Assembly: GCA_963677015.1 (NCBI GenBank)
Contig: OY781533.1
Location: 186,001 to 250,000, forward strand
Length of the DNA: 64,000 nt
Reading direction: 5' to 3'
Source of the DNA: G963556115 sp963677015
Lineage (GTDB): Bacteria; Planctomycetota; SZUA-567
Shown here piece after piece: positions 37,071 through 45,714 of this stretch. Both the position numbers and the translations under genes were made by a program. Positions within the stretch are counted from its first letter, which is position 1. Each line of letters starts with the position of its first letter. Under the pieces are notes generated by a model. It was not told where the DNA came from and did no database searches. It worked only from the letters and a program-made list of their open reading frames with translations.

Positions 37071-37724
37071 ATGAGTGATCAAACAGCAGAATTGATGACT
37101 GTTGAGGATGTCGCTGCGTATCTGCGGGTAGCTGAGAGAACTATTTATGACTGGGCGCAGAAGGGTGATATACCTTGTGGTAAACTTGGGGCATCATGGA
37201 GATTCAGACGCAGTGATATTGATAACTGGCTGGAGACCAAGTTTGTTGACAAGAAGATAAAGAAGGAATCCGAGCCGGTTCTGCCTCAGGATGTGTTGTG
37301 CGAGGATATGATCAAGATTTATTCTGAAAAGATTGGAAAGGTTGAGCTGCTTACTGATATGGTAGAGCTGATAAGTCAATCCAAAAATGTTCAGGATAAA
37401 AAAGAGCTACTCGATGGTATTTTCAAGCGGGAAGAGCTTATGAGTACCGGTATCGGTCTGGGAATTGCTGTACCGCATGTGCGTATTGATTCAGTGAAAG
37501 ATCTGGTTATGGCTGTGGGTATAACCACTCAGCCGGTAGATGACTATGATACGATTGATGCGAAGCCCGTGCAGGTGATCTTTATGATAGCGGCAAATAC
37601 AGATCAGCATGCGCAGCATCTGAAGCTTCTCTCGCAGATAGCAGCTAAATTTAAAGATGAAGATCTTCGTAAAAAATTAGTACAGGCCAAGACTCCAGCG
37701 GACGTTGCCGGTATTCTGCTTTAA
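37071..37724 (+). CDS. HTH (excisionase-type) DNA-binding domain fused to PTS EIIA type-2 domain
   Basis: 217 residues. Residues about 8-57 are a MerR-like helix-turn-helix (TVEDVAAYLRVAERTIYDW, then SWRFRRSDIDNWL). Residues about 75-217 are an EIIA-Ntr/fructose type domain with the phosphorylatable His136 in AVPHVRI. It thus couples a PTS phosphorylation state to DNA binding. AGAGGTG precedes ATG 37071. First of five genes that combine EIIA and CBS domains with ion transporters, so it may sense phosphate-relay status and control the operon. Confidence 0.88.
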   Translation: MSDQTAELMTVEDVAAYLRVAERTIYDWAQKGDIPCGKLGASWRFRRSDIDNWLETKFVDKKIKKESEPVLPQDVLCEDMIKIYSEKIGKVELLTDMVELISQSKNVQDKKELLDGIFKREELMSTGIGLGIAVPHVRIDSVKDLVMAVGITTQPVDDYDTIDAKPVQVIFMIAANTDQHAQHLKLLSQIAAKFKDEDLRKKLVQAKTPADVAGILL

Positions 37725-37785
37725 AGAGCGGATATCTGTGATGAAAGTGGAGTTTTTTTTGTTAGATTGAATAGGAGATAATAAA

Positions 37786-39453
37786 ATGTCAGATATCTCA
37801 TTAGGATACCTCTTTATTATCGGCCTCGCAGTCTTTGGCGGTATGCTTGGAGCCTGGGCTTTTCAGAAGATAAAAGTCCCACAGGTTCTTGGATATATTG
37901 TAATTGGTCTGCTGGTTGGTGAGAGTGGCGCGGAGATTATCACTACCGATGCGATAAGAACGCTTACGCCTTTAAATACGTTCGCACTCGGAATTATTGG
38001 TTTTCTGGTTGGTGGTGAACTTGATATAAATGAATTTAAGAAATATGGAAAACAGTTCGCCGCTATTCTGCTCGGTGAGGGTGTTACTGCTTTTGTACTT
38101 GTCGGGGCGGCATCAATTTTCTTTCTGCTCTCAATGGGGGCAACATTTTCGGCTGCATTGGCGGCAGGTATAGTATTTGGTGCTATCGCTTCAGCAACCG
38201 ACCCGGCTTCAACAGTTGATGTTCTGTGGGAGTATCGTTCCAAAGGTATTCTCACTACTTCAATAACCGCTATTGTTGCTCTGGATGATGCGCTGGCGAT
38301 GACTCTTTATGGTCTTGGTACCGGTGCAGCGCAGATGATTTCAGGTGGTGAGGCCTCAATTGCACATCAGGCACTTGATGTCTGTATTGAAATTTTCGGA
38401 GCTTTACTGGTAGGTCTTCTTGGAGCTTTGCTCTTGAATTTTCTGCTGAAATGGTTTCATCAGTCTGAGAAGAGTATGGGCTTTACTCTTGGGCTGCTTA
38501 TCCTAGTTATTGCTATTGCTGATATGCTGGGTATGGATGTGATAATGGCTGCAATGATGATGGGTTTTGTCGCTGCTAATCTGTGTCCGGTACGAACCAA
38601 GAAAGGCTTTGAGCTTCTCAGAGGTTTCTCAGCTCCGATTTATGTCATATTCTTTGTCTTTGTCGGGGCGCGTCTGGGTCTTGGAAGTATGCCGGTCTGG
38701 CTCTGGGCAATTGTCGGAATCTATGTAGTCGGCAGAAGTCTGGGTAAATTCTCAGGTGCCTGGCTGGGGGCAAAGATCTCCAAGAGTGAAAGGGTAGTCT
38801 CTAAATATCTGGGACTGGGTCTTTTCTGTCAGGGCGGTGTAGCAATCGGTCTGTCAATTATGGCTGGCAGTAAACTTGATAATGTTATGCTGCTCGGCGA
38901 TCTGTCTCTTGGCGATGCTATTATCTATGCTGTTACTGCGACAACGCTTATTGTGCAGGTTATCGGTCCTCCAATGGTTAAGTATACCGCTTTCGCTTCA
39001 AAAGAGGCTGGAAGAAATATAACTGAAGAAGATGTTGTAGCACAGATGGATGTCGAGGCGGTGATGGAAAGCGGTATCAATCCGCTCGTCGAGAGTATGC
39101 GCCTGGAAGATGCTATTTCACGTTTCTCTGAAGACGATTTTCTGGTTTATCCGGTAGTTGACCGCAATGGTCTGATATGCGGCATGGTCTCACTCGCCTC
39201 TATGAAGGAGGTTATTGCTGATCATGAAGCCTGGACCTGGCTGGTAGTGCAGGACGTTATGGAGAGTTGTGATATGACTATCAGTCCTAGTGTCAAGGTT
39301 AATGATCTTCTGGTGAAACTGGACGATATGAATCTTGATCAGGTGCCGGTTGTGGAGAGTAAAGATAAGCTGTTGCCGGTCGGTATGGTTCGTCGGGCTC
39401 ATATCCGCAAGCGTGTTGCTGAAGAGCTGCTTCGCAGACAGGGTGCGGTATAA
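37786..39453 (+). CDS. CPA2-type cation:proton antiporter with C-terminal CBS pair
   Basis: 555 residues with about 12 transmembrane helices up to about residue 410, then two CBS domains (about 430-550). Transport-core signs are KVPQVLGYIVIGLLVGE, ATDPAST on one broken helix and the acidic ALDDALAM on the next, which fits Na+/H+ or K+/H+ exchangers. CBS pairs bind adenosyl ligands or nucleotides and probably gate activity. TAGGAG precedes ATG 37786. It lies directly after the HTH-EIIA gene and before a free CBS protein. Confidence 0.87.
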   Translation: MSDISLGYLFIIGLAVFGGMLGAWAFQKIKVPQVLGYIVIGLLVGESGAEIITTDAIRTLTPLNTFALGIIGFLVGGELDINEFKKYGKQFAAILLGEGVTAFVLVGAASIFFLLSMGATFSAALAAGIVFGAIASATDPASTVDVLWEYRSKGILTTSITAIVALDDALAMTLYGLGTGAAQMISGGEASIAHQALDVCIEIFGALLVGLLGALLLNFLLKWFHQSEKSMGFTLGLLILVIAIADMLGMDVIMAAMMMGFVAANLCPVRTKKGFELLRGFSAPIYVIFFVFVGARLGLGSMPVWLWAIVGIYVVGRSLGKFSGAWLGAKISKSERVVSKYLGLGLFCQGGVAIGLSIMAGSKLDNVMLLGDLSLGDAIIYAVTATTLIVQVIGPPMVKYTAFASKEAGRNITEEDVVAQMDVEAVMESGINPLVESMRLEDAISRFSEDDFLVYPVVDRNGLICGMVSLASMKEVIADHEAWTWLVVQDVMESCDMTISPSVKVNDLLVKLDDMNLDQVPVVESKDKLLPVGMVRRAHIRKRVAEELLRRQGAV

Positions 39454-39521
39454 ATAAAATATTATATATAATGTATTAGGGTTTGTTGTGCTTATTATAG
39501 ATATAGTTTTGGGAGAAGGTT

Positions 39522-40001
39522 ATGGATAATGAGCTGTTATTAGGAAGGAAGAAGGTCAAAGATGTTCAGCATTTGTTAGTTAAGGATCCGACTCTTGTAA
39601 GAGAGGATGATGACCTGGATAGTGTCTGTGCCAGCATTGTTTCGGATCTGCGTACACGCCATGTATATGTTGTTGATGAAAACAAAAAGTTTCTGGGCGC
39701 TATCCGTATGAATAAAATGGTCGAATATCTCTTCCCTTATACAGCGCTTGTAGAGCAGGGGAGTAATATCCTCAAAGGAAAATCTACAAGTCCAGATGCC
39801 AGATATGCAGCTGATGTAATGGGTGAGACAAATCTCTATGTAAAAGAGTCTAATAGTCTGTCTGAAGTGGCTAGAATCTTTATGCGTGAGCGCATAAATG
39901 AACTGCCGGTAGTTGATGATGACATGATTATAACTGGACAGATTAATTTTTATGAAATAATAATGGGTTATCTCGATGATAAGAAAGGTGATAATCAGTG
40001 A
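39522..40001 (+). CDS. CBS-domain protein
   Basis: 159 residues, two CBS domains (about 10-70 and 95-150; LVKDPTLVREDDDLDSV and RINELPVVDDDMIITGQI). Soluble. GGGAGAAGG precedes ATG 39522. Its stop overlaps the GTG start of the EIIA-CBS gene (GTGA), so the two are coupled. Probably a nucleotide-sensing partner of the adjacent transporters. Confidence 0.85.
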   Translation: MDNELLLGRKKVKDVQHLLVKDPTLVREDDDLDSVCASIVSDLRTRHVYVVDENKKFLGAIRMNKMVEYLFPYTALVEQGSNILKGKSTSPDARYAADVMGETNLYVKESNSLSEVARIFMRERINELPVVDDDMIITGQINFYEIIMGYLDDKKGDNQ

Positions 40002-40918
40002 ATATTACTAAATACCTGACCAAGGAGTCAGTTCTGATCCTGGATTCTGTCAAGGATAAATGGGAACTCCTGGATATTATGCTGGAAGTGGCATATAAAT
40101 CCAAGGCTCTGGCTGGGAAACCAGATGAAAAACGTCGCGAACTGCGTGGAGCACTGCTTACACGTGAGCGGCAGATGCCAACTGTTATGGGTGGGGGATT
40201 TGCATTTCCCCATGCCCGTGTTGCCGGGTTGAGTATGCCGGCAATTGTAATTGTCGTAATTAAGGAGGCGGTTGATTTTGAGGCAGACAGTGGAGAAAAG
40301 GTTAACTTCGCCTGTATGGCGGTTACTCCTCTTGAGAATCCGACAATAGCACTAAAAGTGATGTCGCAGATATGCAAATATTTTGCGGGCGAACGGGCTC
40401 GTAAGGCGGTTGTCAGTGCTGAAAATGCTGAAGATCTCTTTAATACGATAGAAAATGCGGATATTGAGCTTGATATAACAATAACTGCGAAAGATATTAT
40501 GCATGAACCTATTTATCACATAACTCCGGCTATGAGTCTGCGTGAGGTGACTCGGGCGATGTCTGAGAATCGCCTTATCGCAGTAGCGGTAGTTGATAAG
40601 GACAAAAAGATCTGTGGTCATATTACCTGTGAACGTCTATTTCACTTTGGTCTGCCGGATTTCTTTACTCAGCTTAAGAGTGTATCATTCATTAGTGAGT
40701 TCGATCCATTTGAGAAGTATTTCTTTGAAGAAGCGCATTCTTCTGCCAGTACTGTAATGACTCAGGATTATTGTGCGGTAGAGTCGGATGCGACCCTTTT
40801 GGAGATTGTTTTTGCGCTGACAACTATGAAACAGCCAAAAGTATATGTGGTGGAGAATGGAATTCTTCTGGGTGTAATCGATCAGGGAGACGTTCTGGAT
40901 CAGATTATTAACTTCTAG
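39998..40918 (+). CDS. PTS EIIA type-2 domain fused to CBS pair
   Basis: 306 residues from GTG 39998 (AAAGGTGA upstream, 4-bp overlap with the CBS gene). Residues 1-150 form an EIIA domain with His72 in AFPHARV. Residues about 160-305 form two CBS domains (TAKDIMHEPIYHI, VMTQDYCAVESDATLLEIV). A protein that can be phosphorylated on His and can also bind nucleotide suits control of the neighbouring antiporter and permease. Confidence 0.87.
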   Translation: MNITKYLTKESVLILDSVKDKWELLDIMLEVAYKSKALAGKPDEKRRELRGALLTRERQMPTVMGGGFAFPHARVAGLSMPAIVIVVIKEAVDFEADSGEKVNFACMAVTPLENPTIALKVMSQICKYFAGERARKAVVSAENAEDLFNTIENADIELDITITAKDIMHEPIYHITPAMSLREVTRAMSENRLIAVAVVDKDKKICGHITCERLFHFGLPDFFTQLKSVSFISEFDPFEKYFFEEAHSSASTVMTQDYCAVESDATLLEIVFALTTMKQPKVYVVENGILLGVIDQGDVLDQIINF

Positions 40919-40952
40919 TTCTAGCGATAGAATATTAAAATAAGGAAAAAAA

Positions 40953-42302
40953 ATGGGTTTTATAGATTGGCTTAGCGATCCAATGGTCCTGACAATATTA
41001 ATATTTGCAGTGACTTATGTGTTTATCGCTACTGAAAAAATCGATAAATGTGCTGCAGCAATTCTTGGCAGTTCGGTGGTTATAATTCTTGGACTGGCTC
41101 CATATACCATGCATTTAGATCCGGAGACCGGGCATGAAGTGCCGGGGCTGCTGAATATGATCGACCTGAATGTTATCTTTCTTCTGACAGGTATGATGGT
41201 CATTGTTAATATCCTCTCTAAGACCGGTTTATTTGAGTGGATTGCGATTGTGCTGGCGCAGAAGGCCAAAGGTCGCGGTATGGTGATTCTGATCAATTTT
41301 CTCGTTGCTACGGCTTTTCTTTCAGCGATGCTGGATAATGTGACCACCATAATTCTGATTGCACCGATTACAATTCTGGTTACGCAGATTCTGGAAGTTC
41401 CAACTGTACCGGTACTTATTCTTGAAGCAGTATTCTCCAATCTTGGCGGTACTGCAACACTTGTGGGTGACCCCCCAAATATCGTGATCGGGTCTAAAGC
41501 TGGTTTGAGCTTTATGGATTTCATTACAAATCTTACACCTCCAGTGCTTATTATCGTTGGTATTTCACTGGTGATTATTATTCCGTTATTCAAAAAGCGT
41601 ATGCATGTTCCTGAAATCATCCGTGAACGTGTAATGAAAGCGCACCCTGAGAAAGCTATAATTGATCCGAAGGTGTTGCGCCGGGCACTGCCTGTATTCT
41701 GTCTGGTTATCATCGGTTTCTTTGTCGGCCATATGTTCCATGTTGAACCGGGTATTATTGCTCTTGGCGGCGCACTGCTTATGGCTGTTGTGTGCGGTAT
41801 TGATGTTCATCAGGTTCTTGAGCATGTTGAATGGGGAACTATTTTCTTCTTTATCGGTCTGTTTATGCTTATCGGTGCGTTGGAGCATAACGGTGTTTTC
41901 GAGCTGTTAGGCGCAACTGTTATTGAGCTGACACACGGTAATCTGCTTCTGACTACAATGGCCGTTCTCTGGTTCTGTGCGATCTTCTCTGCTATCGTTG
42001 ATAATATACCGCTGGTTATAGCAATGATGCCGCTGCTTCAGATAATTATTCCGGATTATGTGGCAAGTACCGGGCTGTCGCAGGAGCAGGTTTCACATCC
42101 TCTCTATTGGGCTCTGGCTCTCGGTGCATGTCTTGGTGGTAATGGCTCGCTTATTGGCGCTTCTGCAAACGTTGTGGTATCGCAGATCGCTCATAAAAAC
42201 AGATATAAGTTGTCATTTATGGATTTTACCAAGTATGGTTTGCCTCTTATGCTGCTTAGTCTGGTGATATCTACAGTTTATCTGTATTTACGTTATTTTT
42301 AG
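40953..42302 (+). CDS. ArsB/NhaD-type (ion transporter superfamily) permease
   Basis: 449 residues and about 11-12 transmembrane helices. The signature NLGGTATLVGDPPNIVIG and the second-half counterpart GGNGSLIGASANVV match the ArsB/NhaD/SLC13-like superfamily. Members include Na+/H+ antiporters (NhaD) and arsenite pumps; with the antiporter and Na+-type ATP synthase next to it, a Na+/H+ exchange role is the simplest inference. TAAGGA precedes ATG 40953. Last gene of the five-gene unit; a terminator follows. Confidence 0.82.
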   Translation: MGFIDWLSDPMVLTILIFAVTYVFIATEKIDKCAAAILGSSVVIILGLAPYTMHLDPETGHEVPGLLNMIDLNVIFLLTGMMVIVNILSKTGLFEWIAIVLAQKAKGRGMVILINFLVATAFLSAMLDNVTTIILIAPITILVTQILEVPTVPVLILEAVFSNLGGTATLVGDPPNIVIGSKAGLSFMDFITNLTPPVLIIVGISLVIIIPLFKKRMHVPEIIRERVMKAHPEKAIIDPKVLRRALPVFCLVIIGFFVGHMFHVEPGIIALGGALLMAVVCGIDVHQVLEHVEWGTIFFFIGLFMLIGALEHNGVFELLGATVIELTHGNLLLTTMAVLWFCAIFSAIVDNIPLVIAMMPLLQIIIPDYVASTGLSQEQVSHPLYWALALGACLGGNGSLIGASANVVVSQIAHKNRYKLSFMDFTKYGLPLMLLSLVISTVYLYLRYF

Positions 42303-42316
42303 TTTGAATGAATAGC

Positions 42317-42348
42317 TAATAGTGGGTGGATTTTTACGCCCACTATTA
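42317..42348 (+). terminator. Terminator after the permease gene
   Basis: TAATAGTGGG (42317-42326) pairs with CCCACTATTA (42339-42348); the T tail is TTGTTT. Confidence 0.65.
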
Positions 42349-42523
42349 TTGTTTAGAAATGAAACACCGTTTCAATTTTGATTTTAGCTAATGAACATAC
42401 AGTTTGTTTTGTTAAAAGAATATCGATTAAAACAAAAAAAATTAATTAGTAATATGTGCTGTAAATAAAAGGCTTGAGTTGTTGTTGATAAGAAAAATAG
42501 AATTCTTTTACAGAGTTTTTTTC

Positions 42524-42552
42524 TTGACTAAATTTAGCTAAAGAGTAACAAT
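42524..42552 (+). promoter_or_regulatory. Candidate promoter of the ATP synthase operon
   Basis: TTGACT at 42524-42529 and, after 17 bases, AACAAT (42547-42552). The -10 is weak. It lies 53 bases before the first atp gene start. Confidence 0.4.
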
Positions 42553-42604
42553 AAAAAGAAGTTGTTTGAACAGGAGTATCTTTGAAGCTTTATCGAGGCC
42601 GTTT

Positions 42605-42961
42605 ATGAATGAAAAAAAAGATGGCTATAGAGAAAGCGAATTGCCAACTCTTTTGCGTTCTATGGCTAGTCTGAGTTTTGCAGTAGTGGCTTGTATAGGC
42701 GGTTTTTCAGGGTTGGGTTTTCTTCTGGATAAGTATTTTCACATCGGAGCTACCGGGATAATTGTCTGTACTTTTGCCGGAGCAGCAGTTGCGATGTACT
42801 GGGCTTATCTGCGGGTTTCTTTTTTGCTTGAAAAGCTGTATCGAAATCATAAAGCTCAAGAAGCAGAAGATGAAAATGAGATTATAAGCGGGGAAAATAA
42901 TAACATCGGTAATGAGGGTATCGAGACTGATGTTTCTGTGGAAGATGAATTGCCGCAATAA
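42605..42961 (+). CDS. atpZ: AtpZ/AtpI-like small membrane protein
   Basis: 118 residues from ATG 42605 (GAGG at about 42595); a TTG 13 codons earlier is open but unlike the family. Two transmembrane helices (about 17-40 and 50-72) with the GFLLDK motif between them mark the AtpZ/AtpI family that precedes F-ATPase genes and helps assembly or Mg2+ supply. The C-terminal 45 residues are acidic and Asn-rich. Confidence 0.8.
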   Translation: MNEKKDGYRESELPTLLRSMASLSFAVVACIGGFSGLGFLLDKYFHIGATGIIVCTFAGAAVAMYWAYLRVSFLLEKLYRNHKAQEAEDENEIISGENNNIGNEGIETDVSVEDELPQ

Positions 42962-43050
42962 GCACCTTTTTTGTTAGGTATTCAGTTTGTGGCAGTGAAT
43001 AAAGACAGTAAAAACAATTCTTCTCTCACTATGAGAGTAAGGCGAGATAA

Positions 43051-43458
43051 ATGGATAATTTTGTCAAATATCAGAGAATTGTCATGCTTGCGGCTATAGT
43101 TGTTGCGGTGGTGGCGTCAGTAATTCTACTGATTATTTTTCCAGATAAATGGCAGTTGGCTACGGGATTGATTTTTGGTGTTGTTGGTGGATTGATAGTA
43201 TTGAGAATAAAGGTGCTGGCGATATACCGTTTTTCGCAGCATCCGGAAAATCCGCCGATTAAGACCGGATTCCAGACAAACGTTCTGATGATTGCTTTTT
43301 TAGCTGCAGCTATTCTGGTAAACAAGTATATCGGTAAAAGTTTTGATATTTTGAATGTCTGGACGACTCTGGCGGGTTTGGTATTGCCTAATGCCGTGCT
43401 TATGGCCGACGGATTCTTTCGTCCGCCGCTGAAGGATGTCTCTGATACGGAGGAATAG
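43051..43458 (+). CDS. atpI: ATP synthase subunit I-like protein
   Basis: 135 residues with four transmembrane helices (about 8-30, 34-52, 78-95, 100-120). Size, topology and position just before subunit a fit the AtpI assembly factor, which helps form the c-ring. Its stop lies 1 bp before the GTG start of atpB. Confidence 0.75.
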   Translation: MDNFVKYQRIVMLAAIVVAVVASVILLIIFPDKWQLATGLIFGVVGGLIVLRIKVLAIYRFSQHPENPPIKTGFQTNVLMIAFLAAAILVNKYIGKSFDILNVWTTLAGLVLPNAVLMADGFFRPPLKDVSDTEE

Positions 43459-43459
43459 G

Positions 43460-44377
43460 GTGAGAAACAAAGTCTACACAATACTCTGCATAGGATTGGT
43501 TGTATTTGGAGCAGAAGCCCTCGCGGGTGATCCGTTGAGCCCTCCTCTGCCTCTGGAATTGTGGGGATTGAAATTTAAACAGGCGACGGTTGTTTTTTCA
43601 GCTTTGGCCGCTTTGATTGTTTTTGTCGCCTGCTTTATCTGGAGTCGCGGTCTTTCCAAAGAGAATCCTGGTAAAGCGCAGATGCTTCTGGAGAAGATTA
43701 TCCATGCTTTTGATGATCTGGTAGAGAGTGGCTTCGGCACGAAGAAAAGAGGCCGGATCTATCTTGCCGCACTGGCGACACTCTTTCTCTTCATCTGGAC
43801 TTCCAATATGATGGGGCTTATCCCGACTCCTTCTTTCTATATCGGCGGAGAGGATTTTACTGACTATAACAGTAATGGTCTTTATGATCCGGGTGAGCCA
43901 TATATTGATACTAATGGTAATGGCGCTCATGACAGCGGATTTTATATCCCTGAGCCTGAAGAGCCTACCTCCAATGTAAGTACAACTCTGTCTTTGGCGC
44001 TGCTGTTTGTGCTGCTTGTCGGACATGGTTCCGCAATTAAGTATAATGGCGTAAAAGGTTATGTGCTTGATTATTTCTCTCCCGGCGGTGTTATCGGTAT
44101 TGCCATGTTCCCGCTGAATCTTGTCGGTAAAGTTGCTGAGGTTGTCTCTATATCATTCCGTCTTTTCGGTAATATTTTCGGTGGTGCTGTGATTATCTCG
44201 GTTGTGTCCGGGCTGGTTTATTATGTCATATTGCCGCCATTCCTCTATGGATATTTCAGTGTGTTTGTCGGTACTGTTCAGGCTTTTGTTTATACTATGC
44301 TCGCTCTTACTTATATTTCTTCCGGAGCTGCGGAAGATCCAGAGGAGGAACTGGAAGCTTTTAATGCTCAAGCCTGA
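43460..44377 (+). CDS. atpB: F-type ATP synthase subunit a, with an extra outer loop
   Basis: 305 residues from GTG 43460 (GGAGG seven bases before); an ATG at 43436 inside atpI is possible. The N-terminus is signal-like, and the core has the conserved half-channel helix with essential Arg234 in SISFRLFGNIFGG and the final helix GTVQAFVYTMLALTYIS. Between helix 2 (NMMGLIP) and helix 3 (SNVSTTLSLAL) there are about 43 extra residues (124-166). In this loop DYNSNGLYDPGE (135-146) and DTNGNGAHD (150-158) resemble Ca2+-binding EF-hand-like loops. The loop should face the periplasm. Confidence 0.93.
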   Translation: MRNKVYTILCIGLVVFGAEALAGDPLSPPLPLELWGLKFKQATVVFSALAALIVFVACFIWSRGLSKENPGKAQMLLEKIIHAFDDLVESGFGTKKRGRIYLAALATLFLFIWTSNMMGLIPTPSFYIGGEDFTDYNSNGLYDPGEPYIDTNGNGAHDSGFYIPEPEEPTSNVSTTLSLALLFVLLVGHGSAIKYNGVKGYVLDYFSPGGVIGIAMFPLNLVGKVAEVVSISFRLFGNIFGGAVIISVVSGLVYYVILPPFLYGYFSVFVGTVQAFVYTMLALTYISSGAAEDPEEELEAFNAQA

Positions 44378-44493
44378 TTGTAGGAAGAAATACTGTTAGT
44401 GAAGATCTCTGCTGTCATTGCGATTAATTAGACGTGGCGGGGTTGGAATAAATTATTTTGTTGATTCTGGTTTAATCAGTGTAAGGTTTGAAA

Positions 44494-45246
44494 ATGACTG
44501 AAATGAATGTTGCAAATATGGCTGCGTACTTTGGTTCCGCAATAGCAATGGGTTTTGGTGCTATTGGTTCCGGCTGGGGTATCGGTTATGTGGGAGTGGG
44601 TGCTGCGAGGGGAATAGCGAAGCAGCCTTCACAAAATTCGTCATTATTTCGCGGAATGCTTATAGGGCAGGCTGTTGCCAGTAACCCTTCAATCTTTGCG
44701 CTGGTTATTGCGTTGATACTATATAATATCGGCGGTGCGAAATTACTCACCGGTACAAGTTATGCTCAGGCGGCGGCTTATTTGGCTGCCGGTATAAGTA
44801 TTGGTCTGGGATCACTCGGTTCTGGAGCTGGAAATGGGCTGCTCGGTTCTGATGCAGTGGAGTCTATGGCCAGATGCCCCAAGGAGTCCGGAAAGGTTAC
44901 GATCATGATGATCGTTGGACAGGCCATGGGACAGACACCGGTGCTTTTCTCACTTGTTGTCAGCTTTCTGCTCATATATGGCGGCGGTGAGGAATATGCA
45001 ACCTTTGGCCTTTCGGATCAGGTAAGACATGCCTGCCGTTTGCTGGGAACTGGAATTTGTATGGGTGCAGGTGCGATGGGACCGGGGCTCGGCAGCAGTT
45101 TTGTCGGGGGTAAATTCTGTGAAGGTCTGGCAAAAAATCCCGGATTTGCTCAGAAACTTACCAATGCTTATTTTGTCGGGGTAGGGGTAGCACAGTCACC
45201 GGCGGTATTTGCGTTTGTAACCAGTTTGCTGCTTTTCACTGCATAA
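44494..45246 (+). CDS. Triplicated c-like proteolipid lacking all ion-binding carboxylates
   Basis: 250 residues from ATG 44494 (AAGG upstream). It holds three c-subunit hairpins in a row (about 8-80, 93-165, 178-250), each with glycine-rich first helices (GAIGSGWGIG, GSLGSGAGNG, GAMGPGLGSS) and polar loops (AKQPS, ARCPK, AKNPG). In the second helices the family carboxylate is replaced: Ser63, Gln147 and Gln234. The first-helix partner position is Ile30, Asn114 and Ser201. No hairpin can therefore bind a coupling ion in the usual way. It sits between atpB and the normal c gene, so a role in the rotor or in its assembly is expected. Multi-hairpin c subunits are known from V-type and Acetobacterium enzymes, but those keep at least one carboxylate. 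Confidence 0.88.
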   Translation: MTEMNVANMAAYFGSAIAMGFGAIGSGWGIGYVGVGAARGIAKQPSQNSSLFRGMLIGQAVASNPSIFALVIALILYNIGGAKLLTGTSYAQAAAYLAAGISIGLGSLGSGAGNGLLGSDAVESMARCPKESGKVTIMMIVGQAMGQTPVLFSLVVSFLLIYGGGEEYATFGLSDQVRHACRLLGTGICMGAGAMGPGLGSSFVGGKFCEGLAKNPGFAQKLTNAYFVGVGVAQSPAVFAFVTSLLLFTA

Positions 45247-45459
45247 AGCGTAATATGAATCAAGTTTGTTGAGGTTTTAGAGCCAAAGAAATAAAAGTTT
45301 GCAGCAGTTGAATTTCGATGGTTGAAGTTAATATTGTAATTGTAACAGGAAGTGGCAGGTTGCCACGGAATTGTTTATCTGCTGGTGAGCGTTATTGCGT
45401 GAGCATGCAGATAAAAAAATTTATCCTTTGTTTGTATTTATCATTAGGAGATGTGTATT
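45247..45459 (+). other. Spacer with hairpins between c-like and c genes
   Basis: 213 bp inside an otherwise tight operon. GTGGCA/TGCCAC (about 45352-45366) is a small hairpin, and TTTATCTGC (45374-45382) pairs with GCAGATAAA (45407-45415) just before the atpE ribosome site. It may adjust the expression of the abundant c subunit relative to its neighbours. Confidence 0.4.
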
Positions 45460-45714
45460 ATGGCTGAAATCGATAGCGATGCCATCATCAAAGGCGCAGC
45501 ACTTTTAGGAGCGGGGATATGTATGGGATTTGGAGCTATTGGTCCAGGTGTAGGTGAAGGTTTTGCCGCAGGAAAAGCCTGTGAAGGAATCTCCCGTCGT
45601 CCAGAGGAATACAGTACTCTGTTCCGTACTATGCTTGTTGGTCAGGCTGTATCAGAATCAACAGGTATTTATTCGTTGGTTATTGCACTGCTTCTATATA
45701 GTGTTGGCAGCTGA
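45460..45714 (+). CDS. atpE: F-type ATP synthase subunit c, Na+-type two-carboxylate site
   Basis: 84 residues from ATG 45460; an ATG at 45451 touches the AGGAG and is too close. A single hairpin. The first helix has GAIGPGVGEG with Glu33, and the second has GQAVSESTGIYS with Glu66, Ser67 and Thr68. Comparison with Na+-binding rings: Ile/Propionigenium type uses Gln32, Glu65, Ser66 and Thr67, and Fusobacterium nucleatum uses Glu32 with Glu65. This protein matches the latter two-carboxylate pattern, so Na+ coupling is likely (family knowledge plus inference). Confidence 0.93.
   Translation: MAEIDSDAIIKGAALLGAGICMGFGAIGPGVGEGFAAGKACEGISRRPEEYSTLFRTMLVGQAVSESTGIYSLVIALLLYSVGS

Larger units (their letters stand above)
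42303..42604. other. Intergenic region before the ATP synthase genes
   Basis: Holds the terminator at 42317-42348 and a candidate atp promoter at 42524-42552. Nothing else seen. Confidence 0.5.
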
